This document shows, in pieces, positions 25,840 to 34,916 of a stretch of 64,000 nucleotides of DNA (the first letter of the stretch is position 1; each line of letters starts with the position of its first letter). Source of the DNA: a virus. Location of the stretch: positions 1 to 64,000 of IMG/VR virus record IMGVR_UViG_3300050015_000990, one strand, 5' to 3'. The notes beneath the pieces are model-generated. The model had not been told where the DNA came from. It made no database searches and was given only the letters and a program-made list of their open reading frames with translations. Both the position numbers and the translations under genes were made by a program.

Positions 25840-27672
25840 TTATATTCCTAATTCTTCACCACCTCCAGCACCGGCTTCAGCTCCAGCTGCTCCAGCTTCC
25901 CCAGCTCCTGCTTCCCCGCCTAATCCTAAATCTTCTCCTCCAGTTTCACCCCCTAAATCAGCTTCTCCGCCTCCGAATAATCCTCCGCCTCCGCCAAGTC
26001 CCCCAGCATCCCCACCTCCTCCGAGTCCTCCTTCACCACCAGCTCCACCAGCTTGTCCAAGACCCATTCTTTGATAAGCACGAAGAAGTTTTTTAATTTC
26101 TTCTAATCTTTCATTTTTATATTTGGTGTTAAGCTTCATATCAATTTCTGAAAATTCCATAAATTTCTCAACTAAGAATTTTGGATCAAAGAAATTTGCT
26201 TCGCCAGGAGTTCCATCAGGATTAACTGTAGGTTCTTTAACCCCCATAAGAGTAGTAACTGTAGTTGCTCCTTTTTCTGCAATACTCCTTTCCTTCATCA
26301 TTTTAAAGAAGTTTTCTTCGATGAATTTAAGGCCAACAGAAGCTTTTAGAGTTTCATCTTCTTTAAACTCAGGATGCATTAAAAGAAATTGGATCCAAAG
26401 AGGTTTAAGAAGTATTTCTTGGAATATAGAACGAATACGAGTAATAAAATTGCTAAATCTTAATTCTTCTCTTGCTATACCTTCACTTCCGGATCCCCAT
26501 TGTGCTTGTGGTCCCTGTGTTGAATCCCCACCAAATCTAGAAGAAGGAACTTTTGTTTCGATGATAAATCTCTGCCAAAAATAGGAAAGGGATTTTGTAT
26601 CCGATAGGTCATATCCTTCTGTTTTGATTCCGTCAATTTCAGTTTGAGTTCCATCACGTGTAGGGATAATAAAAGTTTTAGCAAAATTAAATTGAGTACT
26701 TCCATTATAAGTTACTTCCCCAGAATGATCGTCAATATTAAGCTCTTCTTTGTACATACCTCTTAATTCTGAAAGTCTTGTACGAGCTTTAGCATCTGAT
26801 TGAGTTCCAATTGGGACAAGAATCTTAATTCTCATCTGAGCATTCCAAACGTTCCAAATAATACGTGAATTTTCTAAGGTTCTCATCATATTAAATGAAC
26901 GAACTAATCTTTCAACGTAAGATAATCTAGAAATAAAGTTACCACGTGCCCAAGACATATAGATTAAGTTGGCATCAAGTAATTCTCTTTGTTTACGAGA
27001 ATCTCCTCTATACTGAATCCAAACACGATATTCATGACCATCTTCTCCAATACGAACTTCTGGTTCAAGACTAATTGGATCAACTTCTTTAAGAGCTATA
27101 ATATTCTTGGCATCGTTTTCTTCTTCACCATCAAAAATAATTTCAAAGGCAAGAAATCCATCAATAAGGAATTTCTTAAAATAGTGCCAAGCATCATGGG
27201 ATTGATTAAATTTAGAAGCATAGTAAACTTTTCTAAATGCTTTATTTAAATCATCAACAAGCTCTTTAGCTTTTTCTTGTTTTAATACACTTTTTAAATT
27301 TTGAGTGTTAGGATAGGCAAAGTAATTATTTTCATCATAGATAATAGATTCATCTGCTATGATTTCAAGAATGTTTTCAATTTCCCCGTTCATGGCAAAT
27401 TTACGTAAGAAATCTCTTCTTGTAGGATATTCCTTATCGAAAAATGCAATAAATTCTTTTTGACCATAATCTGTACCAGCATAGTTACCCTGATAATAGA
27501 GGCCATACATGGAATCCAGCTGACTCTCGGCAATACCAACAGACTTAGATTGTTTTATAACTTTCTCATCCCATTTCATTCCTATGGAAGAAAGATTTCG
27601 GATATTTCTCTGTATATTTTTAATAAAGCCTAGTCGTCTTGCATCTAGGTTTCTCATGGTGAATCCAGCCAT
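25840..27672 (-). CDS. 20: portal protein (T4 gp20-like)
   Basis: A 610-residue protein with hallmarks of T4-type portals: EIENILEIIADESIIYDENN (N-terminal region), IALKEVDPISLEP, YVERLVRSFNMMRTLENSRIIWNV, a GTQTEIDGIKTEGYDLSDTKSLSYF segment, and IIETKVPSSRFGG..TQGPQAQWGSGSEGIAREELRFSNFI. Twelve copies form the ring at the head vertex through which DNA is packaged. The last ~75 residues are an unusual Gly/Ala/Glu low-complexity tail (GGGG, LGGE, GEAGAGE) absent from T4 gp20. The gene heads the group gp4/gp55/portal, an order like that of a T4-type head module. Confidence 0.9.
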   Translation of the reverse strand: MAGFTMRNLDARRLGFIKNIQRNIRNLSSIGMKWDEKVIKQSKSVGIAESQLDSMYGLYYQGNYAGTDYGQKEFIAFFDKEYPTRRDFLRKFAMNGEIENILEIIADESIIYDENNYFAYPNTQNLKSVLKQEKAKELVDDLNKAFRKVYYASKFNQSHDAWHYFKKFLIDGFLAFEIIFDGEEENDAKNIIALKEVDPISLEPEVRIGEDGHEYRVWIQYRGDSRKQRELLDANLIYMSWARGNFISRLSYVERLVRSFNMMRTLENSRIIWNVWNAQMRIKILVPIGTQSDAKARTRLSELRGMYKEELNIDDHSGEVTYNGSTQFNFAKTFIIPTRDGTQTEIDGIKTEGYDLSDTKSLSYFWQRFIIETKVPSSRFGGDSTQGPQAQWGSGSEGIAREELRFSNFITRIRSIFQEILLKPLWIQFLLMHPEFKEDETLKASVGLKFIEENFFKMMKERSIAEKGATTVTTLMGVKEPTVNPDGTPGEANFFDPKFLVEKFMEFSEIDMKLNTKYKNERLEEIKKLLRAYQRMGLGQAGGAGGEGGLGGGGDAGGLGGGGGLFGGGEADLGGETGGEDLGLGGEAGAGEAGAAGAEAGAGGGEELGI

Positions 27673-27692
27673 TACTTCAGTATTTTATCTAT

Positions 27693-28370
27693 TTATCTTG
27701 CTCTATTATATAATTTATAGATTTCTGCTTGATTAAGTTTTCGAAAAGCATCCTTAGGCTCATAGAAAGGAATAAATTTCCATTCACTATATTCCACCAT
27801 TCTAAATCTATTAACTTTTTGGATAAGGTATTTTCTATAAGCAAAATTAAAATTTGCTCCATTTTTTTGATTAAAAAGTTTTAACATAGTCTGTCCACCT
27901 CCAGATTTCATTAAGCTAATAAATCTTTTATTAAAAGCTTCTTTGTTGTTCTCAGCTAAAATATCTGCTTCCTTTTCTAAAAAATCCTGAAATGTTTCAT
28001 AAAAGGAACCTAGGAATTTTAGACGAGCATCCGGAGGTAAAAGATTTAAATTAATTCCAGAAAAATTTCCTATGTCATTATTCATGCAGAAGAGTAGAGG
28101 AACAAGATCGGTATATTCAAATCTCTTATTTTTTATTTCAACAATAACATTAGCTCCTTTATAAAGAAAAGTATAAATAAATCCAGGAACAGGGTAGCCC
28201 CCATTTCTTTTACCTATTACGGTTTCCTGATCGGTAGAATCTATCTCAATAAGCTTATCTTCTCCTTTAAGATTTTGAATAATATATTTCTCAAACAAGG
28301 TAAAGTAGGCTTGATCCCCTATATTATTAACGTTCTTTAAAATTTTAAATTCATCGCGCGGATGTATCAT
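27693..28370 (-). CDS. head/neck-region protein of unknown function
   Basis: 225 residues if started at ATG 28370 (MIHPRDEFKIL), which overlaps the upstream gp4-like gene by 20 bases; an ATG at 28466 would overlap it by 116 bases. Visible segments are GKRNGGYPVPGFIYTFLYKGAN, LLFCMNNDIGNFSGINLNLLPP and FAYRKYLIQKVNRFRMVEYSEW. It is not a family I can name. It sits between the gp4-like and portal genes, so a head-assembly or connector role is plausible. Confidence 0.65.
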   Translation of the reverse strand: MIHPRDEFKILKNVNNIGDQAYFTLFEKYIIQNLKGEDKLIEIDSTDQETVIGKRNGGYPVPGFIYTFLYKGANVIVEIKNKRFEYTDLVPLLFCMNNDIGNFSGINLNLLPPDARLKFLGSFYETFQDFLEKEADILAENNKEAFNKRFISLMKSGGGQTMLKLFNQKNGANFNFAYRKYLIQKVNRFRMVEYSEWKFIPFYEPKDAFRKLNQAEIYKLYNRAR

Positions 28371-28983
28371 ATCTTCCTCCAATAATTCCAAATCTATGTA
28401 ACTGATCTTCGGTAAAAATATAAAAGAAAGCTCCGTTTCTTTTTGCCCATTCTCCAATAGCTGCAAATTTAGCTTCGTTAATAAGATATTCTTTTACAGC
28501 ATTATTATATCTTTTGATTACTCCAATAGGAGCATTTTTTTCTGGTTGTTTTGGTTTTCCAAGTTTATGCTGAGGTTTTATTTCTACAAACCATTTTTCA
28601 GTAATCCCATCCGCTTTTTTTACTGTCAGCCAAAAATCGGTATTATAAAATTTAGTAACCCAGTTTTTAGGATTATTAGGATCAAGATTAAGTTTTTTGC
28701 ATTCTTCTAATTTTGAAACTCGATCATAATAGGGGATTCTTACCGGTTCAGAACTCCATCTAAGAATTGATGGAGATGAATCACACCATCTGCAAAATGA
28801 GAGTTCCCATCCACTACGATAAATTATTAGATTCGGATTTCCCATATATTTTTCTGGGAATTGCAATTTATATTTCTCATGGAGATAACCTTGAAGAGTT
28901 TGTCCCTTCTTAAGATTACCCCTTTCATCAAAAGTATTCTTGATTGGAACGTGCCACAATTTATATTGTTCGTTATTAGACAT
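28351..28983 (-). CDS. 4: head completion protein (T4 gp4/gp50-like)
   Basis: A 210-residue protein matching T4 gp4 over its length: YMGNPNLIIYRSGWELSFCRWCD, SSPSILRWSSEPVRIPYYD, FYNTDFWLTVKK..GITEKWFVEIKPQHK, NEAKFAAIGEWAKRNGAFFYIFTEDQL. In T4 this protein is needed to finish filled heads. The D..........EIK pattern resembles a PD-(D/E)XK nuclease core, suggesting DNA-end processing. It is ~60 residues longer than T4 gp4, mostly at the N-terminus. It lies 6 bases after the gp55-like gene. Confidence 0.85.
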   Translation of the reverse strand: MSNNEQYKLWHVPIKNTFDERGNLKKGQTLQGYLHEKYKLQFPEKYMGNPNLIIYRSGWELSFCRWCDSSPSILRWSSEPVRIPYYDRVSKLEECKKLNLDPNNPKNWVTKFYNTDFWLTVKKADGITEKWFVEIKPQHKLGKPKQPEKNAPIGVIKRYNNAVKEYLINEAKFAAIGEWAKRNGAFFYIFTEDQLHRFGIIGGRYDTSAR

Positions 28984-28989
28984 TTAGAT

Positions 28990-29337
28990 TTAAATAGAAT
29001 AAATTTTATTTTGAGAAATGGATACCTTTTTGCTCTTTGGCATATTTCCATAGAGTTTTCGCCATCCTTTAGCAAATCCATTTTTAATTATTTGTGTAAT
29101 ATAGGCGAAAGCATTAGCACTTTTTTCTGGATTGTATCCTCTCCAATATTGATAGCAATCCATAATTGCAAAAGAAATACAATCCTCCTTATCTTCTACA
29201 TAAATATATTTAAATTTTGTGCTGAATTTATGAGCCATTAAAATAAACATGTCAAGTGCTATTGGAGTTAATTTATCGGCTGCTTTAGATTTGATAAGTT
29301 CTTCTCTCAAATCCCTATTTTTCACATGCTGAGGCAT
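28990..29337 (-). CDS. 55: late sigma factor (T4 gp55-like)
   Basis: A 115-residue protein similar to the N-terminal two thirds of T4 gp55: PIALDMFILMAHKFSTKFKYIYV, KEDCISFAIMDCYQYWRGYNPEK, NAFAYITQIIKNGFAKGWRKLYG. gp55 recognises the TATAAATA late promoter and works with the sliding clamp. The protein is shorter than T4 gp55 (185). I see no obvious clamp-binding C-terminal motif, so that function may reside elsewhere or be lost. Its own promoter-like element (29372-29402) has TATAAATA in the -10 position, which allows autoregulation. Confidence 0.75.
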   Translation of the reverse strand: MPQHVKNRDLREELIKSKAADKLTPIALDMFILMAHKFSTKFKYIYVEDKEDCISFAIMDCYQYWRGYNPEKSANAFAYITQIIKNGFAKGWRKLYGNMPKSKKVSISQNKIYSI

Positions 29338-29371
29338 AATTCAAAGAAATTTTAATGAAATTTTATACAGT

Positions 29372-29402
29372 ATTTATACAAAAAAAAGTACAACGAGTTT
29401 TG
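29372..29402 (-). promoter_or_regulatory. promoter-like element upstream of gp55 gene
   Basis: AAAACTC (complement of 29396-29402), 16-base spacer, TATAAATA (complement of 29372-29379). The -10 part equals the T4 late-promoter consensus. The element overlaps the terminator of the preceding gene. Confidence 0.6.
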
Positions 29403-29411
29403 TTGTACTTC
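29381..29411 (-). terminator. rho-independent terminator
   Basis: AAGTACAAC (29387-29395) pairs perfectly with GTTGTACTT (29403-29411). A run of eight T follows on the - strand. It ends the transcript of the gene finishing at 29445. Confidence 0.8.
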
Positions 29412-29444
29412 TAAGATATTAGATAAAATTATTTATTTTTTAAA

Positions 29445-30056
29445 TTAGATGGATAAAGTTCTTATTTGTCCTTTAGCTAAAGTTCCAAAGACTGGAGTAT
29501 CGCTATCTATTCCTCTTATAATTCTAACGGGATCTGCATCTCCAATAATAGATGTATAATCTCCAGCATGAATCATAATATTGGCTGTAGCTTCTCCTGT
29601 TTGAGTATCTACTTCAACCCCCTCAACATAATCTTGGGGATTAGCAAAATTCTGAGGATCTTCCAAAACCTGAACCTGATCCCTAGGAACTATATTTAAA
29701 GCTCCTTCTATAAGAATATTTACATTTGTTCCTGGAGTAGATTTTAAATAATCAGAATATCGTATATAGCATCCATTAGTTCTTATAGGAACTGCTTTAT
29801 AAAAAATCCCACATTTAACATATTGTTCAAAAAGAAGTTTCTGAGTTTTTTCATTAAAATTCATAAGAAGAGCTTTGGTGTTCGGAGTATTCTGAGCAAG
29901 ACCTCTTAAAACTTTTAACTCTTTGTCCTTAGCAAACCTAGTTGATCCCTGAATTTGAACAATCCATTGACCATCTGAAGTTTGACCAATAAGAAATCCT
30001 CTCTCTTTTCCGAGAAGAACCTTATCACCTATTTGGGCTTCGTTTAGTTTTGCCAT
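29445..30056 (-). CDS. beta-rich protein of head module
   Basis: A 203-residue protein beginning MAKLNEAQIGDKVLLGKERGFLIGQTSDGQWIV, reminiscent of an SH3-like barrel, followed by mixed alpha/beta segments (LMNFNEKTQKLLFEQYV, NILIEGALNIVPRDQVQVLED) and a C-terminal strand region. It has no catalytic or membrane features. It is located between the gp55-like gene and a large acidic protein and is bounded by a terminator. A virion or assembly role is inferred by position only. Confidence 0.55.
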   Translation of the reverse strand: MAKLNEAQIGDKVLLGKERGFLIGQTSDGQWIVQIQGSTRFAKDKELKVLRGLAQNTPNTKALLMNFNEKTQKLLFEQYVKCGIFYKAVPIRTNGCYIRYSDYLKSTPGTNVNILIEGALNIVPRDQVQVLEDPQNFANPQDYVEGVEVDTQTGEATANIMIHAGDYTSIIGDADPVRIIRGIDSDTPVFGTLAKGQIRTLSI

Positions 30057-30081
30057 GTTTGTATTTTATGCTTAATTTTAT

Positions 30082-32283
30082 TTAACTCTTTTTTGCATCA
30101 GATTTTAATTTTTCACGAAAAATCTCCATATTCTTATCTTCTGCGGTTTTATGTTCCCCTGCTTTTATTTTTGCTTGTAACCCCTTACTCTTTTCTGCTG
30201 CTGTTTTTTTCTTTGTTGCTGTTTCGACTACTAAATCTTCTTTAAGAGCTTTCTTTTTTTTTAAAAATACTTTACGTTTTTTAGGAACTTCAGTTTTTTC
30301 AGCTGTCGAATCTTCAATTGGGGATTTTTTCTTTTTTTCTTCGTCATCTTCATCATCCTTTTCCCCTTCCTCATCACTATCTGATTTATCTTCAATTTTT
30401 ATTTCATCTTCTTCACCACCTTCAAGATCTTCTGGACCACCTTCTTCACCTTCTGGTTTTACTTCATCTCCTCCTTCTTCACCTTCTTTTCCCTTAGCTT
30501 TTTCTTCAGCTTCTTTCTTATCTGCATCAGCCTCAGCTTCATCACCACCAAGATTAACAGTATCAGTAGCTATGGTTGGAGTATCTCCAAGTAATTCAGT
30601 TTGATCTTGATCAAAAGTTACTGCAGAAGCAGGTTGAACATCCATATCTTCTTTTCCAACTTCAGCTCCACCTTCTTCACCATTTCCCCCTTCTATAGAT
30701 CCTTCCCCACCGCCTTCTTTTGGAATAGGAACAGTATATTTCTTTCCATCAACATCAACTGTAACAGTAATAGCTTCTCCCAAAGGACGAGTATATTTTT
30801 CGGCTTTTGCTAAATAGTCCTTATATTCATTTTGAACATCATCATGTTCTTCCTGAAGAGCTTCAATAACTTGATTACTCATTTCAGTTCCATAAGGATT
30901 TTGTTTAAAATCAGACATCTTAGTTTCTAGAAGTTGAATATAATCCCTATAATCTTTTTTAGTTTCTTCAATTTCTTCAATGATTTTCTCATCTTCCGGA
31001 AGAAGTCCTTCAAATAATCTTGAAATATCATAGCGAAGATGTTCCATCATAATACTTTTAGCCTGAATAGGATTAATATTACGATAGAAAGTACTCTTTC
31101 CGTCGGTGCTATTATGAGTAGCTACATATACATTACCACGTAGCTTAAATACATCTGCTGCATGATTTTCATCTTCTTTTAAGAATACTCTCTTGGCGAA
31201 ATCAATTTCTGCAATTTCATTGAAATTTTTTCTCAAAGTTTCAACAAGTACAAGAAGATGACCCTTACCTGTCCAATGAGCTATTTCAGCGCTATTAGAA
31301 AATTCCTCATTAGTAATATCTTTTCCGTTTATAGAAATTTTATCTTCTGTAATAATAGCTTTATCGGTTTTATCATAAATAGAAATAGATTTACCATCGA
31401 TAACAACATTAGGATTATTAATAGCTTCGCATAGAGAAACGAAGGTTGGATCTAATTTCTTAGAATCTTTTTCGGTTAATCTAGAAACTACATTACCTTT
31501 CTTAACATAATAAAGACCTTTGACAGCAAATACTGCTTCGTTTTCTCCTAAATAAAGTATTGGAGAATAAACCTTCTCAATACCGCAAGAAGCATTTGCA
31601 TGTTCAAGTTGAAGCTCAGTAGCATCAAGGGTTACTAAATTTATAATATCTCTAATAAAAGGATCATAAGAAAACTTGATAAGACATTCCTTTACAAAAC
31701 TTTGAGTTTGCGGGTTTTTATCATCAAGATAATTCTGAATAGTATCTTCAATCAGGGGAACTAGATAACTGCTTTTAGATTCTTTCATAGTATCTACAAT
31801 CTTTGTTATTACAACATCAGTTTTGTAGGTCTTGACCTGATCCTCTATAGCTTTAATAGCATTTCCAACTTTTGGAAAATATGAAAATGATTGCATAGCT
31901 GTTAAGAAAGATTCATATAAACGAACTTCCAGAACTCCTTCATTAATACTTTCTTTGAAATATTCAAGAGTAGATTTTAAAGCATAATTATCTTTTCCTT
32001 CTGTTAAAGAAAGATTTGAAATTGATTCCCTAACTCCCAGGTTTTTTACTGCCCAAGCTCTTTTTTCTCTTTCAAGCCATTTCTTAGTATCAAGATCCTG
32101 CGATTTGCTTAATCCTTCAAAAAGCTTAGTTATAGAAAATTTTTCAATTTCATATTTAGCTTCTGGAGTCATACTATTGTACATAGTTGAATTTAATCCT
32201 GCAAGTGCAATTTCGCATAGAGCTTTAACTTCAGTAGAAGTTGTTTTGCTTTTTAGTTGGTTGATTTTTTCTATCATTGCCAT
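30082..32283 (-). CDS. large protein with acidic low-complexity C-terminus
   Basis: A 733-residue protein. Residues ~1-530 are ordered and mostly helical, containing several short ES/E-rich segments (GVRESISNLSLTEG, YFKESINEGVLEVRLYESFL) that resemble the tag region of neighbouring proteins. Residues ~530-660 are Glu/Gly/Asp low complexity and the last ~70 are Lys-rich. An acidic then basic tail is seen in head-core or internal proteins of T4-type phages, and it lies in the head module. I do not recognise the family, so a scaffold or internal-head role is an inference. Confidence 0.6.
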   Translation of the reverse strand: MAMIEKINQLKSKTTSTEVKALCEIALAGLNSTMYNSMTPEAKYEIEKFSITKLFEGLSKSQDLDTKKWLEREKRAWAVKNLGVRESISNLSLTEGKDNYALKSTLEYFKESINEGVLEVRLYESFLTAMQSFSYFPKVGNAIKAIEDQVKTYKTDVVITKIVDTMKESKSSYLVPLIEDTIQNYLDDKNPQTQSFVKECLIKFSYDPFIRDIINLVTLDATELQLEHANASCGIEKVYSPILYLGENEAVFAVKGLYYVKKGNVVSRLTEKDSKKLDPTFVSLCEAINNPNVVIDGKSISIYDKTDKAIITEDKISINGKDITNEEFSNSAEIAHWTGKGHLLVLVETLRKNFNEIAEIDFAKRVFLKEDENHAADVFKLRGNVYVATHNSTDGKSTFYRNINPIQAKSIMMEHLRYDISRLFEGLLPEDEKIIEEIEETKKDYRDYIQLLETKMSDFKQNPYGTEMSNQVIEALQEEHDDVQNEYKDYLAKAEKYTRPLGEAITVTVDVDGKKYTVPIPKEGGGEGSIEGGNGEEGGAEVGKEDMDVQPASAVTFDQDQTELLGDTPTIATDTVNLGGDEAEADADKKEAEEKAKGKEGEEGGDEVKPEGEEGGPEDLEGGEEDEIKIEDKSDSDEEGEKDDEDDEEKKKKSPIEDSTAEKTEVPKKRKVFLKKKKALKEDLVVETATKKKTAAEKSKGLQAKIKAGEHKTAEDKNMEIFREKLKSDAKKS

Positions 32284-32309
32284 AAATTTATTTGATAAAA
32301 TATGTTTTT

Positions 32310-32804
32310 CTATATATTATTTAAAGCGCTTTCTTTTTTTCCTTTTTCAGGTATTAAAACTTTTACCCCTGTTAATTTTTCAATGCCATCATATATTTCC
32401 TGAACACTTTTTAGATTTCTTGACTCTGTCAATCCCCGAAGAACAATTTCATTTTCTTCCTCGGTTAATTTTCGAATATTTTCTGAGTGAAAAACTATAT
32501 TAAAACTACTAAAGCCATGAGGAAAAAACGTTGAAAGCTTATTCCTTCCCTTTCCAAAAGCATCCTCTATTAGATCCTGAAGTAATCCTACTTCATAAGA
32601 TAAGACATTATTTCTTTTAAAAGAATCCCTAGGATCCCATCGTCTAAGATCCTCTTTGGTTGGAGCTCGTAAAAATACTTCAATCATTATTGAAGTTCCA
32701 TTCCATCTTCGATCAGTTGTAACCAGAGTTCCGGGTCGAATCCCAAAAATAGCTTCCTTAGGATCTATTCCTCTTTCAAAATTAATAGATTCCCTAACAA
32801 TCAT
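32310..32804 (-). CDS. NFERG-tagged protein
   Basis: A 164-residue protein with the tag MIVRESINFERGIDPKEAIF plus G at its N-terminus; the usual M.IG end is changed. The body (PGTLVTTDRRWNGTSIMIEVF, SYEVGLLQDLIEDAF, LTEEENEIVLRGLTESRNL) has no recognised domain. Its ATG overlaps the stop of the gp15-like gene as TAATG. It is an isolated tagged gene inside the virion module, consistent with the tag being linked to particle assembly. Confidence 0.7.
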   Translation of the reverse strand: MIVRESINFERGIDPKEAIFGIRPGTLVTTDRRWNGTSIMIEVFLRAPTKEDLRRWDPRDSFKRNNVLSYEVGLLQDLIEDAFGKGRNKLSTFFPHGFSSFNIVFHSENIRKLTEEENEIVLRGLTESRNLKSVQEIYDGIEKLTGVKVLIPEKGKKESALNNI

Positions 32805-34132
32805 TACACAATAGTAATATTTTCTACAACTCCAAAATGATCTTCCGGGTGATTACTATCAACAATTTCAATCTTTATATTGGAATAATCCAATATTCCA
32901 GGAAATAAAATAGATGAATCTACTGTGAATGGAGCAGAAGGATCGAGTTCGTTCCATTTAATATTAGCATGAATAGCACCATCAGGACTATATTGTATTT
33001 GTCCTGAAGAAGCATCTTTCATTTCAAGTTGGATATTGATAGAAGCATCATTTGAACCCCCAGTTAAAAAATATCCTGATGAAAAAATAATAAATGAATT
33101 AGCATTTATTAAATTTGTACTTAAATCCGGAATAATTTTAACCACTGGTTCTCTAAAAACAGACACCAAAGAAGTATCTTCCCAAATCATTGTTGGAGGA
33201 ACATAAGCTGTAAAAGTTTCAGGAATATTCCAAATATAATATTCGGTATTTGGCTGAAATCGATCTATTTCTTGTCTATCATTAGTTCCGGTATAAAGCC
33301 AATAAAGATCTACTTTAGGAATAATATAATTTTCTCTTGTATAAGTCCATTGAATCCAAAGAGGAATTCCTTTAGGAACAACAGCTCCTTCTTGGGGAGT
33401 AGTTATTACAAATTGTGTTTGGGTATTTTTTGCTCCTATTGGATGAATATCATAATTAAATCCCTTAATTTTGGTTGTAGCTTTCATCTCTGTAGTCTTA
33501 TCAAAAACAGGTTGATATGATTCAATTTCTAGAGAAAAATTTAATTTGACTTTATTATCAACTTCAAAACTATATTGAATATTTTTATCAATAGCAATAT
33601 CTTCTGGAAATCCTACCGTACATCCAACTCGAAGTCCTTTGTAATAAACATAATAGGTAACATTTTTATAAAAAGTTTCTCTGATTTCTTGTTCTAATTT
33701 AAGAGCTGTAACCTGTCTATCAATCCACATTTCACAATCAATACGAATCTGAAGAGGAATTGAATAGAGAAATGAAACATAACTTTCAAGTTTGCCATCT
33801 ACTTCTTTAACATATCGACCCTGAACAAATCGAGAAGTAATTCTTTGAGCATTTATTGTGGATCCTGTATAAGTAATGATCCCTCTAGGAATCATATCAA
33901 AATTGCCATCTACAGGTCTAGGGGGAAGACATTCTGCATAGTGAGTATAAAAATCTTGCATAAATCTTTCATCTCCGGATTGATTATAAAACCAAGGGAC
34001 CTTAACAATTTCTATATCCTCATTCCCCCAAACTTGTTTATATTCAATATGATTATTAAGAATATCCAAGAGTCCTGCAAGAACCGCCCTTATCAAGATA
34101 TCCTCGTTGTTATACTTCTGATATAGTGCCAT
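32804..34132 (-). CDS. possible tail terminator/neck protein (gp15-like N-terminal domain)
   Basis: A 442-residue protein. The N-terminal ~215 residues have the layout of the T4 gp15 tail-terminator family: a start with LLDILNNHIEY, a strand EIVKVPWFYNQSGDERFMQDF, an R...F.YSIPLQIRIDCEMWIDRQVTALKLEQEI block, and a helix-strand end. The second half (ITTPQEGAVVPKGIPLWIQWTY, EYYIWNIPE) looks like a beta-sandwich domain not present in T4 gp15. The assignment is by local pattern and genomic context and is moderate at best. It is coupled to a tagged gene. Confidence 0.5.
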   Translation of the reverse strand: MALYQKYNNEDILIRAVLAGLLDILNNHIEYKQVWGNEDIEIVKVPWFYNQSGDERFMQDFYTHYAECLPPRPVDGNFDMIPRGIITYTGSTINAQRITSRFVQGRYVKEVDGKLESYVSFLYSIPLQIRIDCEMWIDRQVTALKLEQEIRETFYKNVTYYVYYKGLRVGCTVGFPEDIAIDKNIQYSFEVDNKVKLNFSLEIESYQPVFDKTTEMKATTKIKGFNYDIHPIGAKNTQTQFVITTPQEGAVVPKGIPLWIQWTYTRENYIIPKVDLYWLYTGTNDRQEIDRFQPNTEYYIWNIPETFTAYVPPTMIWEDTSLVSVFREPVVKIIPDLSTNLINANSFIIFSSGYFLTGGSNDASINIQLEMKDASSGQIQYSPDGAIHANIKWNELDPSAPFTVDSSILFPGILDYSNIKIEIVDSNHPEDHFGVVENITIV

Positions 34133-34173
34133 ATTTTATATATTATGTTAGTCCTATTTTTGTTTTTATTATG

Positions 34174-34554
34174 CTAATCATAATAATAAAAAAGCATTTC
34201 TTTATCATCATATTTTAAACCTTGTATAATCTTAGGACTATGAGCATCAATAATGGTTTGAATCCCTTCAAAAAAGAAATAATTCATTTTATGTTCTGGA
34301 AGAATAAGTCTAATACGAGTCTTGTTTGTACCATGATATAGATATAAAGTAGTTAAATCTGGTTCAAAAGAAATTTGAGTTGTAGGTTCCTGTATAATTT
34401 CTTTAATTTTTTTCCAACTATTTGAAAATCCCCCACCAAGGCTTTTTGGAAATAATTGGATGAATTTATTTTTTAAACCAAGATTCATCGCTTCTTTAGG
34501 ATCCTGTCCTCTCTCAAAATTATTCATTTTTTCTGATACCAAGTAAGCTTTCAT
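34174..34554 (-). CDS. NFERG-tagged small protein
   Basis: A 126-residue protein with tag MKAYLVSEKMNNFERGQDPK followed by EAMNLG. The body shares EPTTQISFE and the FFFEGIQTIIDAH helix with the proteins at 19694-20080 and 19308-19697. It is coupled to the upstream tagged gene by ATGA. The tag and the domain have thus spread together to two distant loci. Function unknown. Confidence 0.75.
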   Translation of the reverse strand: MKAYLVSEKMNNFERGQDPKEAMNLGLKNKFIQLFPKSLGGGFSNSWKKIKEIIQEPTTQISFEPDLTTLYLYHGTNKTRIRLILPEHKMNYFFFEGIQTIIDAHSPKIIQGLKYDDKEMLFYYYD

Positions 34555-34892
34555 TTTTTAAATATTTTTTTAATAAATATAGTAAATTTAATATCTTTTA
34601 GTGCTTCTTTTGGATTTCTATAATTTTGAGTTTGATAATTAGTTGTTGTTGCAAAATATCTTTTATTTTCAGTATCATCATTTTTTCTTAATACTAAGAT
34701 TGGAAACCCTCTATAATTTTTAATTAAATCGATAACAGTAACTGCATCTCGAATCTCATTAAAAGGAAAATCCCACGGGGTTTCTTCAATAAATTTTGTA
34801 TCTAAATAAGTTTGGCCAATATCCATAGTAGTTCTAGGATTCCCTCCTCTTTCAAAATTATGCAATTTTTCTGATACAAAGTAAGCTTTCAT
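34551..34892 (-). CDS. NFERG-tagged small protein
   Basis: A 113-residue protein with tag MKAYFVSEKLHNFERGGNPR then TTMDIG; Asp-Pro-Lys is changed to Asn-Pro-Arg. The body has a strand-rich region (GFPILVLRKNDD, RYFATTTNYQTQNYRN) and a C-terminal helix (EALKDIKFTIFIKKIF). Its first residues are near identical to the next gene (MKAY[LF]VSEK), pointing to recent duplication of the 5' part. The gene follows the tRNA-like element by about 24 bases. Confidence 0.7.
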   Translation of the reverse strand: MKAYFVSEKLHNFERGGNPRTTMDIGQTYLDTKFIEETPWDFPFNEIRDAVTVIDLIKNYRGFPILVLRKNDDTENKRYFATTTNYQTQNYRNPKEALKDIKFTIFIKKIFKK

Positions 34893-34916
34893 GCTATCAT
34901 TATTTTAATTAAAATA

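Noticed and set aside
28371-28466. N-terminal extension of the gene at 27693
   Set aside because: It would overlap the gp4-like gene by 116 bases; the ATG at 28370 gives an overlap of 20 bases, in line with neighbours.
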